Origin: Symsagittifera roscoffensis
Taxonomy: Eukaryota > Xenacoelomorpha > Acoela > Convolutidae
Direction: 5' to 3'
Assembly: GCF_963678635.1 (NCBI RefSeq)
Contig: NC_087067.1
Coordinates: 33,704,401 to 33,768,400, forward strand
DNA length: 64,000 nucleotides
This document shows positions 8,835-22,762 of the stretch, in pieces. Both the position numbers and the translations under genes were made by a program. A model generated the notes under the pieces. The model was not told the origin of the DNA. It ran no database searches and saw only the letters and a list, made by a program, of their open reading frames with translations. Within the stretch, counting starts at the first letter, position 1. Every line of letters starts with the position of its first letter.

Positions 8835-9990
8835 TTTATTTAAAGCAAAAGTAATTCTTTTACTTTTATGCGCTAAGAGTTATTGCTGTTTAAATTTCGG
8901 TGATGTCAAAAAGTTAAGCCTAATCGAGCGTGGTGCAAAAATTTTCAATGGGTCAAATTTTGGCCAAAACAAAAGAAAACCGAAAATTTTTTTTTGCAAT
9001 ATCAATTTTGTGTACAATCAGCTGCTGATAGGTCAAATATAATGGAGATAACTTTTGGGGTCTTTGAGTTATAGCCTTTTGAATTTCGGTGATGTCAAAA
9101 AAATAAGCCCAATCAAGCCTGGTGAATTGCGCGAACGGCCATAACTTGCCCAAAAATTTTAAAATTTCCAAATTTTATTATTTGGATCACAAGATCATAG
9201 TCAAATCTTGGGGGACTGAGAAAATGAACCAATTTCGTCGGTCCAACACAAAGTTATAAGCTTTTGAAATCTCGGTGATACCAAAAAGTTAAGCCTAATC
9301 GAGCGTGGTGAAAAAAAATGAAATTTTCAAAATTTTTGTTTTTTTTTTTTCGTTCAAAGTTCATTTTTTTCATCTTGTTTCATAAATTTGAGCTCAGGAC
9401 AATTCCAACGAGCCCAAAACGACGTTTGTAGCTCAAGTGTACGTGGAGTAATCATCAGTTGAAAATTTGGGGGGACCCGAATTTCGGCCATTTTGGACGA
9501 AAATCGGCCTAAAAGCTAACTTTTAAGTTAGTGCAATTTTTTTTCTTGCATTTTTCAAGAGAATTGGGCTGCTCTCCGCTGTCGCAGAGTGCATTCATAG
9601 AAAACTTATCAAATAGATTTGATTGCTTACCTAGTTAAAAAGTTTATCACAACAATTAGCAACTGACGGTATCCTGGCTGGTATTCAATCATATGCCACT
9701 TACAGTGGATGTGCGGCTATCATGCCATAGATGGTCATTCAAGGCATCTTGTACACGCTCCATAGGTTTTGACCAGCTGATTTGGCCATAAAACACATTG
9801 GGCCAAAAAAATTCCAAACAATGTCAATTTTCAGTATTTTGTTTGAAATGCATAAATTATAACGTGAGCGTGCAAAATTTTACATGGTATAAGAGCATAT
9901 TTTTACTCTCGCGCGAGGGCGAGTGTTTTAAAAGTAATGTACATAGACATAAGCTAGTAAGGATATAAATGAAAGCGGAGTAACTCAAAT

Positions 9991-10109
9991 GCCTACGACC
10001 ATACCATGTTGAATGCACCGGTTCTCGTCCGATCACCGAAGTTAAGCAACATTGGGCCTGGTTAGTACTTGGATGGGAGACCGCCTGGGAACACCAGGTG
10101 TTGTAGGCT
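9991..10109 (+). rRNA. 5S ribosomal RNA, copy 7
   Basis: Consensus body with normal TATA-like box and T-run. Its downstream sub-repeat A carries CTAGTCGAG. Confidence 0.97.
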
Positions 10110-11263
10110 TTTATTTAAAGCAAAAGTAATTCTTTTACTTTTATGCGCTAAGAGTTATTGCTGTTTAAAGTTCGGTGATGTCAAAAAGTTAAGCCTAGTC
10201 GAGCGTGGTGCAAAAATTTTCAATGGGTCAAATTTTGGCCAAAACAAAAGAAAACCGAAAAATTTCTTTTGCAGTATCAATTTTGTGTACAATCAGCTGC
10301 TGATAGGTCAAAAATAATGGAGATAACTTTTGGGGTCTTTGAGTTATAGCCTTTTGAATTTCGGTGATGTCAAAAAAATAAGCCCAATCGAGCCTGGTGA
10401 ATTGCGCGAACGGCCATAACTTGCCCAAAAATTTTAAAATTTCCAAATTTTATTATTTGGATCACAAGATCATAGTCAAATCTTGGGGGACTGAAAAAAT
10501 GAACCAATTTCGTCGGTCCAACACAAATTTATAAGCTTTTGAAATCTCGGTGATACCAAAAAGTTAAGCCTAGTCGAGAGTGGTGCAAAAAATGAAATTT
10601 TCAAAATTTTTGTTGTTTTTTTTCGTACAAAGTTCATTTTTTTCATCTTGTTTCATAAATATGAGCTCAGGACAATTCCAACGAGCCCAAAACGACGTTT
10701 GTAGCTCAAGTGTACGTGGAGTAATCATCAGTTGAAAATTTGGGGGGACCCGATTTTCGGCCATTTTGGACGAAAATCGGCCTAAAAGCTAACTTTTAAG
10801 TTAGAGCAATTTTTTTTCTTGCATTTTTCAAGAGAATTGGGCTGCTCTCCGCTGTCGCAGAGTGCATTCATAGAAAACTTATCAAATAGATTTGATTGCT
10901 TACCTAGTTAAAAAGTTTATCACAACAATTAGCAACTGACGGTATCCTGGCTGGTATTCAATCATATGCCACTTACAGTGGATGTGCGGCTATCATGCCA
11001 TAGATGGTCATTCAAGGCATCTTGTACACGCTCCATAGGTTTTGACCAGCTGATTTGGCCATAAAAGACATTGGGCCAAAAAAATTCCAAACAATGTCAA
11101 TTTTCAGTATTTTGTTTGAAATGCATAAATTATAACGTGAGCGTGCAAAATTTTACATGGTATAAGAGCATATTTTTACTCTCGCGCGAGGGCGAGTGTT
11201 TTAAAAGTAATGTACATAGACATAAGCTAGTAAGGATATAAATGAAAGCGGAGTAACTCAAAT

Positions 11264-11382
11264 GCCTACGACCATACCATGTTGAATGCACCGGTTCTCG
11301 TCCGATCACCGAAGTTAAGCAACATTGGGCCTGGTTAGTACTTGGATGGGAGACCGCCTGGGAACACCAGGTATTGTAGGCT
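11264..11382 (+). rRNA. 5S ribosomal RNA, copy 8 (G110A)
   Basis: One change, G110A, in the strand between helix V and helix I. The next copy has the same change and an almost identical spacer, so these two units are a recent duplicate pair of 1,273 bp. Confidence 0.96.
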
Positions 11383-12536
11383 TTTATTTAAAGCAAAAGT
11401 AATTCTTTTACTTTTATTCGCTAAGAGTTATTGCTGTTTAAAGTTCGGTGATGTCAAAAAGTTAAGCCTAATCGAGCGTGGTGCAAAAATTTTGAATGGG
11501 TCAAATTTTGGCCAAAACAAAAGAAAACCGAAAAATTTCTTTTGCAGTATCAATTTTGTGTACAATCAGCTGCTGATAGGTCAAAAATAATGGAGATAAC
11601 TTTTGGGGTCTTTGAGTTATAGCCTTTTGAATTTCGGTGATGTCAAAAAAATAAGCCCAATCGAGCCTGGTGAATTGCGCGAACGGCCATAACTTGCCCA
11701 AAAATTTTAAAATTTCCAAATTTTATTATTTGGATCACAAGATCATAGTCAAATCTTGGGGGACTGAAAAAATGAACCAATTTCGTCGGTCCAACACAAA
11801 TTTATAAGCTTTTGAAATCTCGGTGATACCAAAAAGTTAAGCCTAGTCGAGAGTGGTGCAAAAAATGAAATTTTCAAAATTTTTGTTGTTTTTTTTCGTA
11901 CAAAGTTCATTTTTTTCATCTTGTTTCATAAATATGAGCTCAGGACAATTCCAACGAGCCCAAAACGACGTTTGTAGCTCAAGTGTACGTGGAGTAATCA
12001 TCAGTTGAAAATTTGGGGGGACCCGATTTTCGGCCATTTTGGACGAAAATCGGCCTAAAAGCTAACTTTTAAGTTAGAGCAATTTTTTTTCTTGCATTTT
12101 TCAAGAGAATTGGGCTGCTCTCCGCTGTCGCAGAGTGCATTCATAGAAAACTTATCAAATAGATTTGATTGCTTACCTAGTTAAAAAGTTTATCACAACA
12201 ATTAGCAACTGACGGTATCCTGGCTGGTATTCAATCATATGCCACTTACAGTGGATGTGCGGCTATCATGCCATAGATGGTCATTCAAGGCATCTTGTAC
12301 ACGCTCCATAGGTTTTGACCAGCTGATTTGGCCATAAAAGACATTGGGCCAAAAAAATTCCAAACAATGTCAATTTTCAGTATTTTGTTTGAAATGCATA
12401 AATTATAACGTGAGCGTGCAAAATTTTACATGGTATAAGAGCATATTTTTACTCTCGCGCGAGGGCGAGTGTTTTAAAAGTAATGTACATAGACATAAGC
12501 TAGTAAGGATATAAATGAAAGCGGAGTAACTCAAAT

Positions 12537-12655
12537 GCCTACGACCATACCATGTTGAATGCACCGGTTCTCGTCCGATCACCGAAGTTAAGCAACATTG
12601 GGCCTGGTTAGTACTTGGATGGGAGACCGCCTGGGAACACCAGGTATTGTAGGCT
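12537..12655 (+). rRNA. 5S ribosomal RNA, copy 9 (G110A)
   Basis: Duplicate of copy 8 with the same G110A. Both also share TTATTCGCTAAG in place of TTATGCGCTAAG downstream and a GAATGGGTC variant after sub-repeat A. Confidence 0.96.
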
Positions 12656-13815
12656 TTTATTTAAAGCAAAAGTAATTCTTTTACTTTTATTCGCTAAGAG
12701 TTATTGCTGTTTAAAGTTCGGTGATGTCAAAAAGTTAAGCCTAATCGAGCGTGGTGCAAAAATTTTGAATGGGTCAAATTTTGGCCAAAACAAAAGAAAA
12801 CCGAAAAATTTCTTTTGCAGTATCAATTTTGTGTACAATCAGCTGCTGATAGGTCAAAAATAATGGAGATAACTTTTGGGGTCTTTGAGTTATAGCCTTT
12901 TGAATTTCGGTGATGTCAAAAAAATAAGCCCAATCGAGCCTGGTGAATTGCGCGAACGGCCATAACTTGCCCAAAAATTTTAAAATTTCCAAATTTTATT
13001 ATTTGGATCACAAGATCATAGTCAAATCTTGGGGGACTGAGAAAATGAACCAATTTTGTCGGTCCAACACAAAGTTATAAGCTTTTGAAATCTCGGTGAT
13101 ACCAAAAAGTTAAGCCTAATCGAGCGTGGTGCAAAAAATGAAATTTTCAAAATTTTTGTTTTTTTTTCGTTCAAAGTTCATTTTGTTCATCTTGTTTCAT
13201 AAATTTGAGCTCAGGACAATTCCAACGAGCCCAAAACGACGTTTGTAGCTCAAGTGTACGTGGAGTAATCATCAGTTGAAAATTTGGGGGGACCCGAATT
13301 TCGGCCATTTTGGACGAAAATCGGCCTAAAAGCTAACTTTTATGTTAGTGCAATTTTTTTTCTTGCATTTTTCAAGAGAATTTGGCTGCCCTCCGCTGTC
13401 GCAGAGTGCATTCAAAGAAAACTTATCAAATAGATTTGAATACTTACCTATTTAATAAGTTTATCACAACAAGTAGGCTAAAAGCAACTGACAGTATCCT
13501 GGCTGGTATTCAATCATATGCCACTTACAGTGGATGTGCGGCTATCATGCCATAGATGGTCATTCAAGGCACCTTGTACACGCTCCATAGGTTTTGACCA
13601 GCTGATTTGGCCATAAAACACATTGGGCCAAAAAAATTCCAAACAATGTCAATTTTCAGTATTTTGTTTGAAATGCATAAATTATAACGTGAGCGTGCAA
13701 AATTTTATATGGTATAAGAGCACATTTTCACTCTCGCGCGAGGGCGAGTGTTTTAAAAGTAATGTACATAGACATAAGCTAGTAAGGATATAAATGAAAG
13801 CGGAGTAACTCAAAT

Positions 13816-13934
13816 GCCTACGACCATACCATGTTGAATGCACCGGTTCTCGTCCGATCACCGAAGTTAAGCAACATTGGGCCTGGTTAGTACTTGGATG
13901 GGAGACCGCCTGGGAACACCAGTTGTTGTAGGCT
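13816..13934 (+). rRNA. 5S ribosomal RNA, copy 10 (G108T)
   Basis: G108T breaks the C67-G108 pair that closes helix V. The gene is followed by nine T in a row, the longest terminator in the window. The spacer before it has CACATTTTCACTCTCG in place of the usual CATATTTTTACTCTCG. Confidence 0.95.
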
Positions 13935-15091
13935 TTTTTTTTAAAGCAAAAGTAATTCTTTTACTTTTATGCGCTAAGAGTTATTGCTGTTTAAAGTTCG
14001 GTGATGTCAAAAAGTTAAGCCTAATCGAGCGTGGTGCAAAAATTTTCAATGGGTCAAATTTTGACCAAAACAAAAGAAAACCGAAAAATTTCTTTGCAGT
14101 ATCAATTTTGTGTACAATCAGCTGCTGATAGGTCAAAAATAATGGAGATAACTTTTGGGGTCTTTGAGTTCTAGCCTTTTGAATTTCGGTGATGTCAAAA
14201 AAATAAGCCCAATCGAGCCTGGTGAATTGCGCGAACGGCCATAACTTGCCCAAAAATTTTAAAATTTCCAAATTTTATTATTTGGATCACAAGATCATAG
14301 TCAAATCTTGGGGGATTGAAAAAATGAACCAATTTCGTCGGTCCAACACAAAGTTATAAGCTTTTGAAATCTCGGTGATACCAAAAAGTTAAGCCTAATC
14401 GATCGTGGTGCAAAAAATGAAATTTTGAAATTTTTTTTTTTCGTTCAAAGTTCATTTTTTTCATCTTGTTTTTTTTTAAATTCGAGCTCAGGACAAATCC
14501 AACGAGCCCAAAACGACGTTTGTAGCTCAAGTGTACGTGGAGTAATCATCAGTTGAAAATTTGGGGGGACCCGAATTTCGGCCATTTTGGAGAAAATCGG
14601 CCTGAAAGCTAACTTTTAAGTTAGTGCAATTTTTTTTCTTGAATATTTCAAGAGAATTGGGCTGCCCTCCGCTGTCGCAGAGTGCATTCAAAGAACACTT
14701 ATCAAATAGATTTGAATACTTACCTATTTAATAAGTTTATCACAACAATTAGGCTAAAAGCAACTGACAGTATCCTGGCTGGTATTCAATCATATGCCAC
14801 TTACAGTGGATGTGCGTCTATCATGCCATAGATGGTCATTCAAGGCACCTTGTACACGCTCCATAGGTTTTGACCAGCTGATTTGGCCATAAAACACATT
14901 GGGCCAAAAAAATTCCAAACAATGTCAATTTTCAGTATTTTGTTTGAAATGCATAAATTATAACGTGAGCGTGCAAAATTTTACATGGTTTACGAGCATG
15001 TTTTTACTCTCGCGCGAGGGCGAGTGTTTTAAAAGTAATGTACATAGACATAAGCTAGTAAGGATATAAATGAAAGCGGAGTAACTCAAAT

Positions 15092-15210
15092 GCCTACGAC
15101 CATACCATGTTGAATGCACCGGTTCTCGTCCGATCACCGAAGTTAAGCAACATTGGGCCTGGTTAGTACTTGGATGGGAGACCGCCTGGGAACACCAGGT
15201 GTTGTAGGCT
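15092..15210 (+). rRNA. 5S ribosomal RNA, copy 11
   Basis: Consensus body. The preceding spacer has private changes (GTGCGTCTATC, GGTTTACGAGCATG) and a TTTTTTTTTAAATTCGAG variant of the T-rich tract near 14470. Confidence 0.97.
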
Positions 15211-16366
15211 TTTATTTAAAGCAAAAGTAATTCTTTTACTTTTATGCGCTAAGAGTTATTGCTGTTTAAAGTTCGGTGATGTCAAAAAGTTAAGCCTAAT
15301 CGAGCGTGGTGCAAAAATTTTCAATGGGTCAAATTTTGGCCAAAACAAAAAAAAACCGAAATTTTTTTTTGCAGTATCAATTTTGTGTACAATCAGCTGC
15401 TGATAGGTCGAAAATAATGGAGATAACTTTTGGGGTATTTGAGTTATAGCCTTTTGAGTTTCGGTGATTTCAAAAAATTAAGCCCAATCGAGCCTGGTGA
15501 ATTGCGCGAACGGCCATAACTTGCCCAAAAATTATAAAATTTCCAAATTTTATTATTTGGATCACAAGATCATAGTCAAATCTTGGGAGACTGAGAAAAT
15601 GAACCAATTTCGTCGGTCCAACACAAGGTTATAAGCTTTTGAAATCTCGATGATACCAAAAAGTTAAGCCTAATCGAGTGTGGTGCAAAAAATGAAATTT
15701 TCAAAATTTTTGTTTTTTTTCGTTCAAAGTTCATTTTTTCATCTTGTTTCATAAATTTGAGCTCAGGACAAATCCAACGAGCCCAAAACAATGTTTGTAG
15801 CTCAAGTGTACGTGGAGTAATCATCAGTTGAAAATTTGGGGGGACCCGAATTTCGGCCATTTTGGAGAAAATCGGCCTAAAAGCTAACTTTTAAGTTAGT
15901 GCAATTTTTTTTCTTGAATTTTTCAAGAGAATTGGGCTGCCCTCCGCTGTCGCAGAGTGCATTCAAAGAAAACTTATCAAATAGATTTGAATACTTACCT
16001 ATTTAATAAGTTTATCACAACAATTAGGCTAAAAGCAACTGACAGTATCCTGGCTGGTATTCAATCATATGCCACTTACAGTGGATGTGCGGCTATCATG
16101 CCATAGATGGTCATTCAAGCCACCTTGTACACGCTCCATAGGTTTTGACCAGCTGATTTGGCCATAAAACACATTGGGCCAAAAAAATTCCAAACAATGT
16201 CAATTTTCAGTATTTTGTTGGAAATGCATAAATTATAACGTGAGCGTGCAAAATTTTACATGGTGTAAGAGCATATTTTTATTCTCGCGCAAGGGCGAGT
16301 GTTTCAAAAGTAATGTACATAGACATAAGCTAGTAAGGATATAAATGAAAGCGGAGTAACTCAAAT

Positions 16367-16485
16367 GCCTACGACCATACCATGTTGAATGCACCGGTTC
16401 TCGTCCGATCACCGAAGTTAAGCAACATTGGGCCTGGTTAGTACTTGGATGGGAGACCACCTGGGAACACCAGGTGTTTTTGGCT
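16367..16485 (+). rRNA. 5S ribosomal RNA, copy 12 (G93A, G113T, A115T)
   Basis: G93A converts the U84-G93 wobble of helix IV to a Watson-Crick pair. G113T and A115T break two pairs of helix I (with C6 and U4). The unit also carries the GCGCAAG form of the upstream palindrome. The helix I damage suggests a poorly functional copy. Confidence 0.92.
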
Positions 16486-17648
16486 TTTATTTAAAGCAAA
16501 AGTAATTCTTTTACTTTTATGCGCTAAGAGTTATTGCTGTTTAAATTTCGGTGATGTCAAAAAGTTAAGCCTAATCGAGCGTGGTGCAAAAATTTTCAAT
16601 GGGTCAAATTTTGGCCAAAACAAAAGAAAACCGAAAAATTTCTTTTGCAGTATCAATTTTGTGTACAATCAGCTGCTGATAGGTCAAAAATAATGGAGAT
16701 AACTTTTGGGGTCTTTGAGTTATAGCCTTTTGAATTTCGGTGATGTCAAAAAAATAAGCCCAATCGAGCCTGGTGAATTGCGCGAACGGCCATAACTTGC
16801 CCAAAAATTTTAAAATTTCCAAATTTTATTATTTGGATCACAAGATCATAGTCAAATCTTGGGGGACTGAAAAAATGAACCAATTTCGTCGGTCCAACAC
16901 AAAGTTATAAGCTTTTGAAATCTCGGTGATACCAAAAAAATAAGCCTCATCGAGCGTGGTGCAAAAAATGAAATTTTCAAAATTTTTGTTTTTTTTTTCG
17001 TTCAAAGTTCATTTTTTTCATCTTGTTTTTTTAAATTTGAGCTCAGGACAATTCCAACGAGCCCAAAACGACGTTTGTAGCTCAAGTTTACGTGGAGTAA
17101 TCATCAGTTGAAAATTTGGGGGGACCCGAATTTCGGCCATTTTGGACGAAAATCGGCCTAAAAGCTAACTTTTACGTTAGTGCAATTTTTTTTTCTTGCA
17201 TTTTTCAAGAGAATTGTGCTGCCCTCCGCTGTCGCATAGTGCATTCAAAGAAAACTTATCAAATAGATTTGAATACTTACCTATTTAATAAGTTTATCAC
17301 AACAATTAGGCTAAAAGCAACTGACAGTATCCTGGCTGGTATTCAATCATATGCCACTTACAGTGGATGTGCGGCTATCATGCCATAGATGGTCATTCAA
17401 GGCACCTTGTACACGCTCCATAGGTTTTGACCAGCTGATTTGGCCATAAAACACATTGGGCCAAAAAAATTCCAAACAATGTCAATTTTCAGTATTTTGT
17501 TTGAAATGCATAAATTATAACATGAGCGTGCAAAATTTTACATGGTATAAGAGCATATTTTTACTCTCGCGCGAGGGCGAGTGTTTTAAAAGTAATGTAC
17601 ATAGACATAAGCTAGTAAGGATATAAATGAAAGCGGAGTAACTCAAAT

Positions 17649-17767
17649 GCCTACGACCATACCATGTTGAATGCACCGGTTCTCGTCCGATCACCGAAGT
17701 TAAGCAACATTGGGCCTGGTTAGTACTTGGATGGGAGACCGCCTGGGAACACCAGGTGTTGTAGGCT
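17649..17767 (+). rRNA. 5S ribosomal RNA, copy 13
   Basis: Consensus. It is the first of four near-identical units (17649, 18927, 20203, 21482) that share AACATGAGCG upstream, where most units have AACGTGAGCG. Confidence 0.97.
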
Positions 17768-18926
17768 TTTATTTAAAGCAAAAGTAATTCTTTTACTTTT
17801 ATGCGCTAAGAGTTATTGCTGTTTAAATTTCGGTGATGTCAAAAAGTTAAGCCTAATCGAGCGTGGTGCAAAAATTTTCAATGGGTCAAATTTTGGCCAA
17901 AACAAAAGAAAACCGAAAATTTTTTTTTGCAGTATCAATTTTGTGTACAATCAGCTGCTGATAGGTCAAAAATAATGGAGATAACTTTTGGGGTCTTTGA
18001 GTTATAGCCTTTTGAATTTCGGTGATGTCAAAAAAATAAGCCCAATCGAGCCTGGTGAATTGCGCGAACGGCCCTAACTTGCCCAAAAATTTTAAAATTT
18101 CCAAATTTTATTATTTGGATCACAAGATCATAGTCAAATCTTGGGGGACTGAAAAAATGAACCAATTTCGTCGGTCCAACACAAAGTTATAAGCTTTTGA
18201 AATCTCGGTGATACCAAAAAAATAAGCCTAATCGAGCGTGGTGCAAAAAATGAAATTTTCAAAATTTTTGTTTTTTTTATTCAAAGTTCATTTTTTTCAT
18301 CTCGTTTCATAAATTTGAGCTCAGGACAATTCCAACGAGCCCAAAACGACGTTTGTAGCTCAAGTGTACGTGGAGTAATCATCAGTTGAAAATTTGGGGG
18401 GACCCGAATTTCGGCCATTTTGGACGAAAATCGGCCTAAAAGCTAACTTTTACGTTAGTGCAATTTTTTTTTCTTGCATTTTTCAAGAGAATTGGGCTGC
18501 CCTCCGCTACCGCAGAGTGCATTCAAAGAAAACTTATCAAATAGATTTGAATACTTACCTATTTAATAAGTTTATCACAACAATTAGGCTAAAAGCAACT
18601 GACAGTATCCTGGCTGGTATTCAATCATATGCCACTTACAGTGGATGTGCGGCTATCATGCCATAGATGGTCATTCAAGGCACCTTGTACACGCTCCATA
18701 GGTTTTGACCAGCTGATTTGGCCATAAAACACATTGGGCCAAAAAAATTCCAAACAATGTCAATTTTCAGTATTTTGTTTGAAATGCATAAATTATAACA
18801 TGAGCGTGCAAAATTTTACATGGTATAAGAGCATATTTTTACTCTCGCGCGAGGGCGAGTGTTTTAAAAGTAATGTACATAGACATAAGCTAGTAAGGAT
18901 ATAAATGAAAGCGGAGTAACTCAAAT

Positions 18927-19045
18927 GCCTACGACCATACCATGTTGAATGCACCGGTTCTCGTCCGATCACCGAAGTTAAGCAACATTGGGCCTGGTTA
19001 GTACTTGGATGGGAGACCGCCTGGGAACACCAGGTGTTGTAGGCT
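18927..19045 (+). rRNA. 5S ribosomal RNA, copy 14
   Basis: Consensus. It shares CCGCTACCGCAGAG in the upstream hairpin segment with the next two units, where the array norm is CCGCTGTCGCAGAG. Downstream it has a private TTTAAACC. Confidence 0.97.
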
Positions 19046-20202
19046 TTTATTTAAACCAAAAGTAATTCTTTTACTTTTATGCGCTAAGAGTTATTGCTGT
19101 TTAAATTTCGGTGATGTCAAAAAGTTAAGCCTAATCGAGCGTGGTGCAAAAATTTTCAATGGGTCAAATTTTGGCCAAAACAAAAGAAAACCGAAAATTT
19201 TTTTTTGCAGTATCAATTTTGTGTACAATCAGCTGCTGATAGGTCAAAAATAATGGAGATAACTTTTGGGGTCTTTGAGTTATAGCCTTTTGAATTTCGG
19301 TGATGTCAAAAAAATAAGCCCAATCGAGCCTGGTGAATTGCGCGAACGGCCCTAACTTGCCCAAAAATTTTAAAATTTCCAAATTTTATTATTTGGATCA
19401 CAAGATCATAGTCAAATCTTGGGGGACTGAAAAAATGAACCAATTTCGTCGGTCCAACACAAAGTTATAAGCTTTTGAAATCTCGGTGATACCAAAAAAA
19501 TAAGCGTAATCGAGCGTGGTGCAAAAAATGAAATTTTCAAAATTTTTTTTTTTTTTTTAAAGTTCATTTTTTTCATCTCGTTTCATAAATTTGAGCTCAG
19601 GACAATTCCAACGAGCCCAAAACGACGTTTGTAGCTCAAGTGTACGTGGAGTAATCATCAGTTGAAATTTTGGGGGGACCCGAATTTCGGCCATTTTGGA
19701 CGAAAATTGGCTTAAAAGCTAACTTTTACGTTAGTGCAATTTTTTTTTCTTGCATTTTTCAAGAGAATTGGGCTGACCTCCGCTACCGCAGAGTGCATTC
19801 AAAGAAAACTTATCAAATAGATTTGAATACTTACCTATTTAATAAGTTTATCACAACAATTAGGCTAAAAGCAACTGACAGTATCCTGGCTGGTATTCAA
19901 TCATATGCCACTTACAGTGGATGTGCGGCTATCATGCCATAGATGGTCATTCAAGGCACCTTGTACACGCTCCATAGGTTTTGACCAGCTGATTTGGCCA
20001 TAAAACACATTGGGCCAAAAAAATTCCAAACAATGTCAATTTTCAGTATTTTGTTTGAAATGCATAAATTATAACATGAGCGTGCAAAATTTTACATGGT
20101 ATAAGAGCATATTTTTACTCTCGCGCGAGGGCGAGTGTTTTAAAAGTAATGTACATAGACATAAGCTAGTAAGGATATAAATGAAAGCGGAGTAACTCAA
20201 AT

Positions 20203-20321
20203 GCCTACGACCATACCATGTTGAATGCACCGGTTCTCGTCCGATCACCGAAGTTAAGCAACATTGGGCCTGGTTAGTACTTGGATGGGAGACCGCCTGG
20301 GAACACCAGGTGTTGTAGGCT
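20203..20321 (+). rRNA. 5S ribosomal RNA, copy 15
   Basis: Consensus. In its upstream spacer the T-rich tract of sub-repeat C (about 19543-19558) is almost pure T and has lost the GTTCAA / ATTCAA block found in neighbours. Confidence 0.97.
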
Positions 20322-21481
20322 TTTATTTAAAGCAAAAGTAATTCTTTTACTTTTATGCGCTAAGAGTTATTGCTGTTTAAATTTCGGTGATGTCAAAAAG
20401 TTAAGCCTAATCGAGCGTGGTGCAAAAATTTTCAATGGGTCAAATTTTGGCCAAAACAAAAGAAAACCGAAAATTTTTTTTTGCAGTATCAATTTTGTGT
20501 ACAATCAGCTGCTGATAGGTCAAAAATAATGGAGATAACTTTTGGGGTCTTTGAGTTATAGCCTTTTGAATTTCGGTGATGTCAAAAAAATAAGCCCAAT
20601 CGAGCCTGGTGAATTGCGCGAACGGCCCTAACTTGCCCAAAAATTTTAAAATTTCCAAATTTTATTATTTGGATCACAAGATCATAGTCAAATCTTGGGG
20701 GACTGAAAAAATGAACCAATTTCGTCGGTCCAACACAAAGTTATAAGCTTTTGAAATCTCGGTGATACCAAAAAAATAAGCCTAATCGAGCGTGGTGCAA
20801 AAAATGAAATTTTCAAAATTTTTGTTTTTTTTTATTCAAAGTTCATTTTTTTCATCTCGTTTCATAAATTTGAGCTCAGGACAATTCCAACGAGCCCAAA
20901 ACGACGTTTGTAGCTCAAGTGTACGTGGAGTAATCATCAGTTGAAAATTTGGGGGGACCCGAATTTCGGCCATTTTGGACGAAAATCGGCCTAAAAGCTA
21001 ACTTTTACGTTAGTGCAATTTTTTTTTCTTGCATTTTTCAAGAGAATTGGGCTGCCCTCCGCTACCGCAGAGTGCATTCAAAGAAAACTTATCAAATAGA
21101 TTTGAATACTTACCTATTTAATAAGTTTATCACAACAATTAGGCTAAAAGCAACTGACAGTATCCTGGCTGGTATTCAATCATATGCCACTTACAGTGGA
21201 TGTGCGGCTATCATGCCATAGATGGTCATTCAAGGCACCTTGTACACGCTCCATAGGTTTTGACCAGCTGATTTGGCCATAAAACACATTGGGCCAAAAA
21301 AATTCCAAACAATGTCAATTTTCAGTATTTTGTTTGAAATGCATAAATTATAACATGAGCGTGCAAAATTTTACATGGTATAAGAGCATATTTTTACTCT
21401 CGCGCGAGGGCGAGTGTTTTAAAAGTAATGTACATAGACATAAGCTAGTAAGGATATAAATGAAAGCGGAGTAACTCAAAT

Positions 21482-21600
21482 GCCTACGACCATACCATGT
21501 TGAATGCACCGGTTCTCGTCCGATCACCGAAGTTAAGCAACATTGGGCCTGGTTAGTACTTGGATGGGAGACCGCCTGGGAACACCAGGTGTTGTAGGCT
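21482..21600 (+). rRNA. 5S ribosomal RNA, copy 16
   Basis: Consensus; last of the AACATGAGCG family. The following spacer switches to the AAATTCGAGC and CTAAGTTTTCAGTTAG haplotype that accompanies the C92A genes. Confidence 0.97.
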
Positions 21601-22762
21601 TTTATTTAAAGCAAAAGTAATTCTTTTACTTTTATGCGCTAAGAGTTATTGCTGTTTAAATTTCGGTGATGTCAAAAAGTTAAGCCTAATCGAGCGTGGT
21701 GCAAAAATTTTCAATGGGTCAAATTTTGGCCAAAACAAAAGAAAACCGAAATTTTTTTTTTGCAGTATCAATTTTGTGTACAATCAGCTGCTGATAGGTC
21801 AAAAATAATGGAGATAACTTTTGGGGTCTTTGAGTTATAGCCTTTTGAATTTCGGTGATGTCAAAAAAATAAGCCCAATCGAGCCTGGTGAATTGCGCGA
21901 ACGGCCATAACTTGCCCAAAAATTTTAAAATTTCCAAATTTTATTATTTGGATCACAAGATCGTAGTCAAATCTTGGGGGACTGAGAAAATGAACCAATT
22001 TCGTCGGTCCAACACAAAGTTATAAGCTTTTGAAATCTCGGTGATACCAAAAAGTTAAGCCTAATCGAGCGTGGTGCAAAAATTGAAATTTTCAAAATTT
22101 TTGTTTTTTTTTTCGTTCAAAGTTCATTTTTTTCATCTTGTTTTTTTAAATTCGAGCTCAGGACAATTCCAACGAGCCCAAAACGACGTTTGTAGCTCAA
22201 GTGTACGTGGAGTAATCATCAGTTTAAAAATTGGGGGGACCCGAATTTCGGCCATTTTGGACGAAAATCGGCCTAAAAGCTAAGTTTTCAGTTAGTGCAA
22301 TTTTTTTTCTTGCATTTTTCAAGAGAATTGGGCTGCCCTCCGCTGTTGCAGAGTGCATTCAAAGAAAACTTATCAAATAGATTTGAATACTTACCTATTT
22401 AATAAGTTTATCACAACAATTAGGCTAAAAGCAACTGACAGTATCCTGGCTGGTATTCAATCATATGCCACTTGCAGTGGATGTGCAGCTATCATGCCAT
22501 AGATGATCATTCAAGGCACCTTGTACACGCTCCATAGGTTTTGACCAGCTGATTTGGCCATAAAACACATTGGGCCAAAAAAATTCCAAACAATGTCAAT
22601 TTTCAGTATTTTGTTTGAAATGCATAAATTATAACGTGAGCGTGCAAAATTTTTCATGGTGTAAGAGCATATTTTTATTCTCGCGCAAGGGCGAGTGTTT
22701 TAAAAGTAATGTACATAGACATAAGCTAGTAAGGATATAAATGAAAGCGGAGTAACTCAAAT

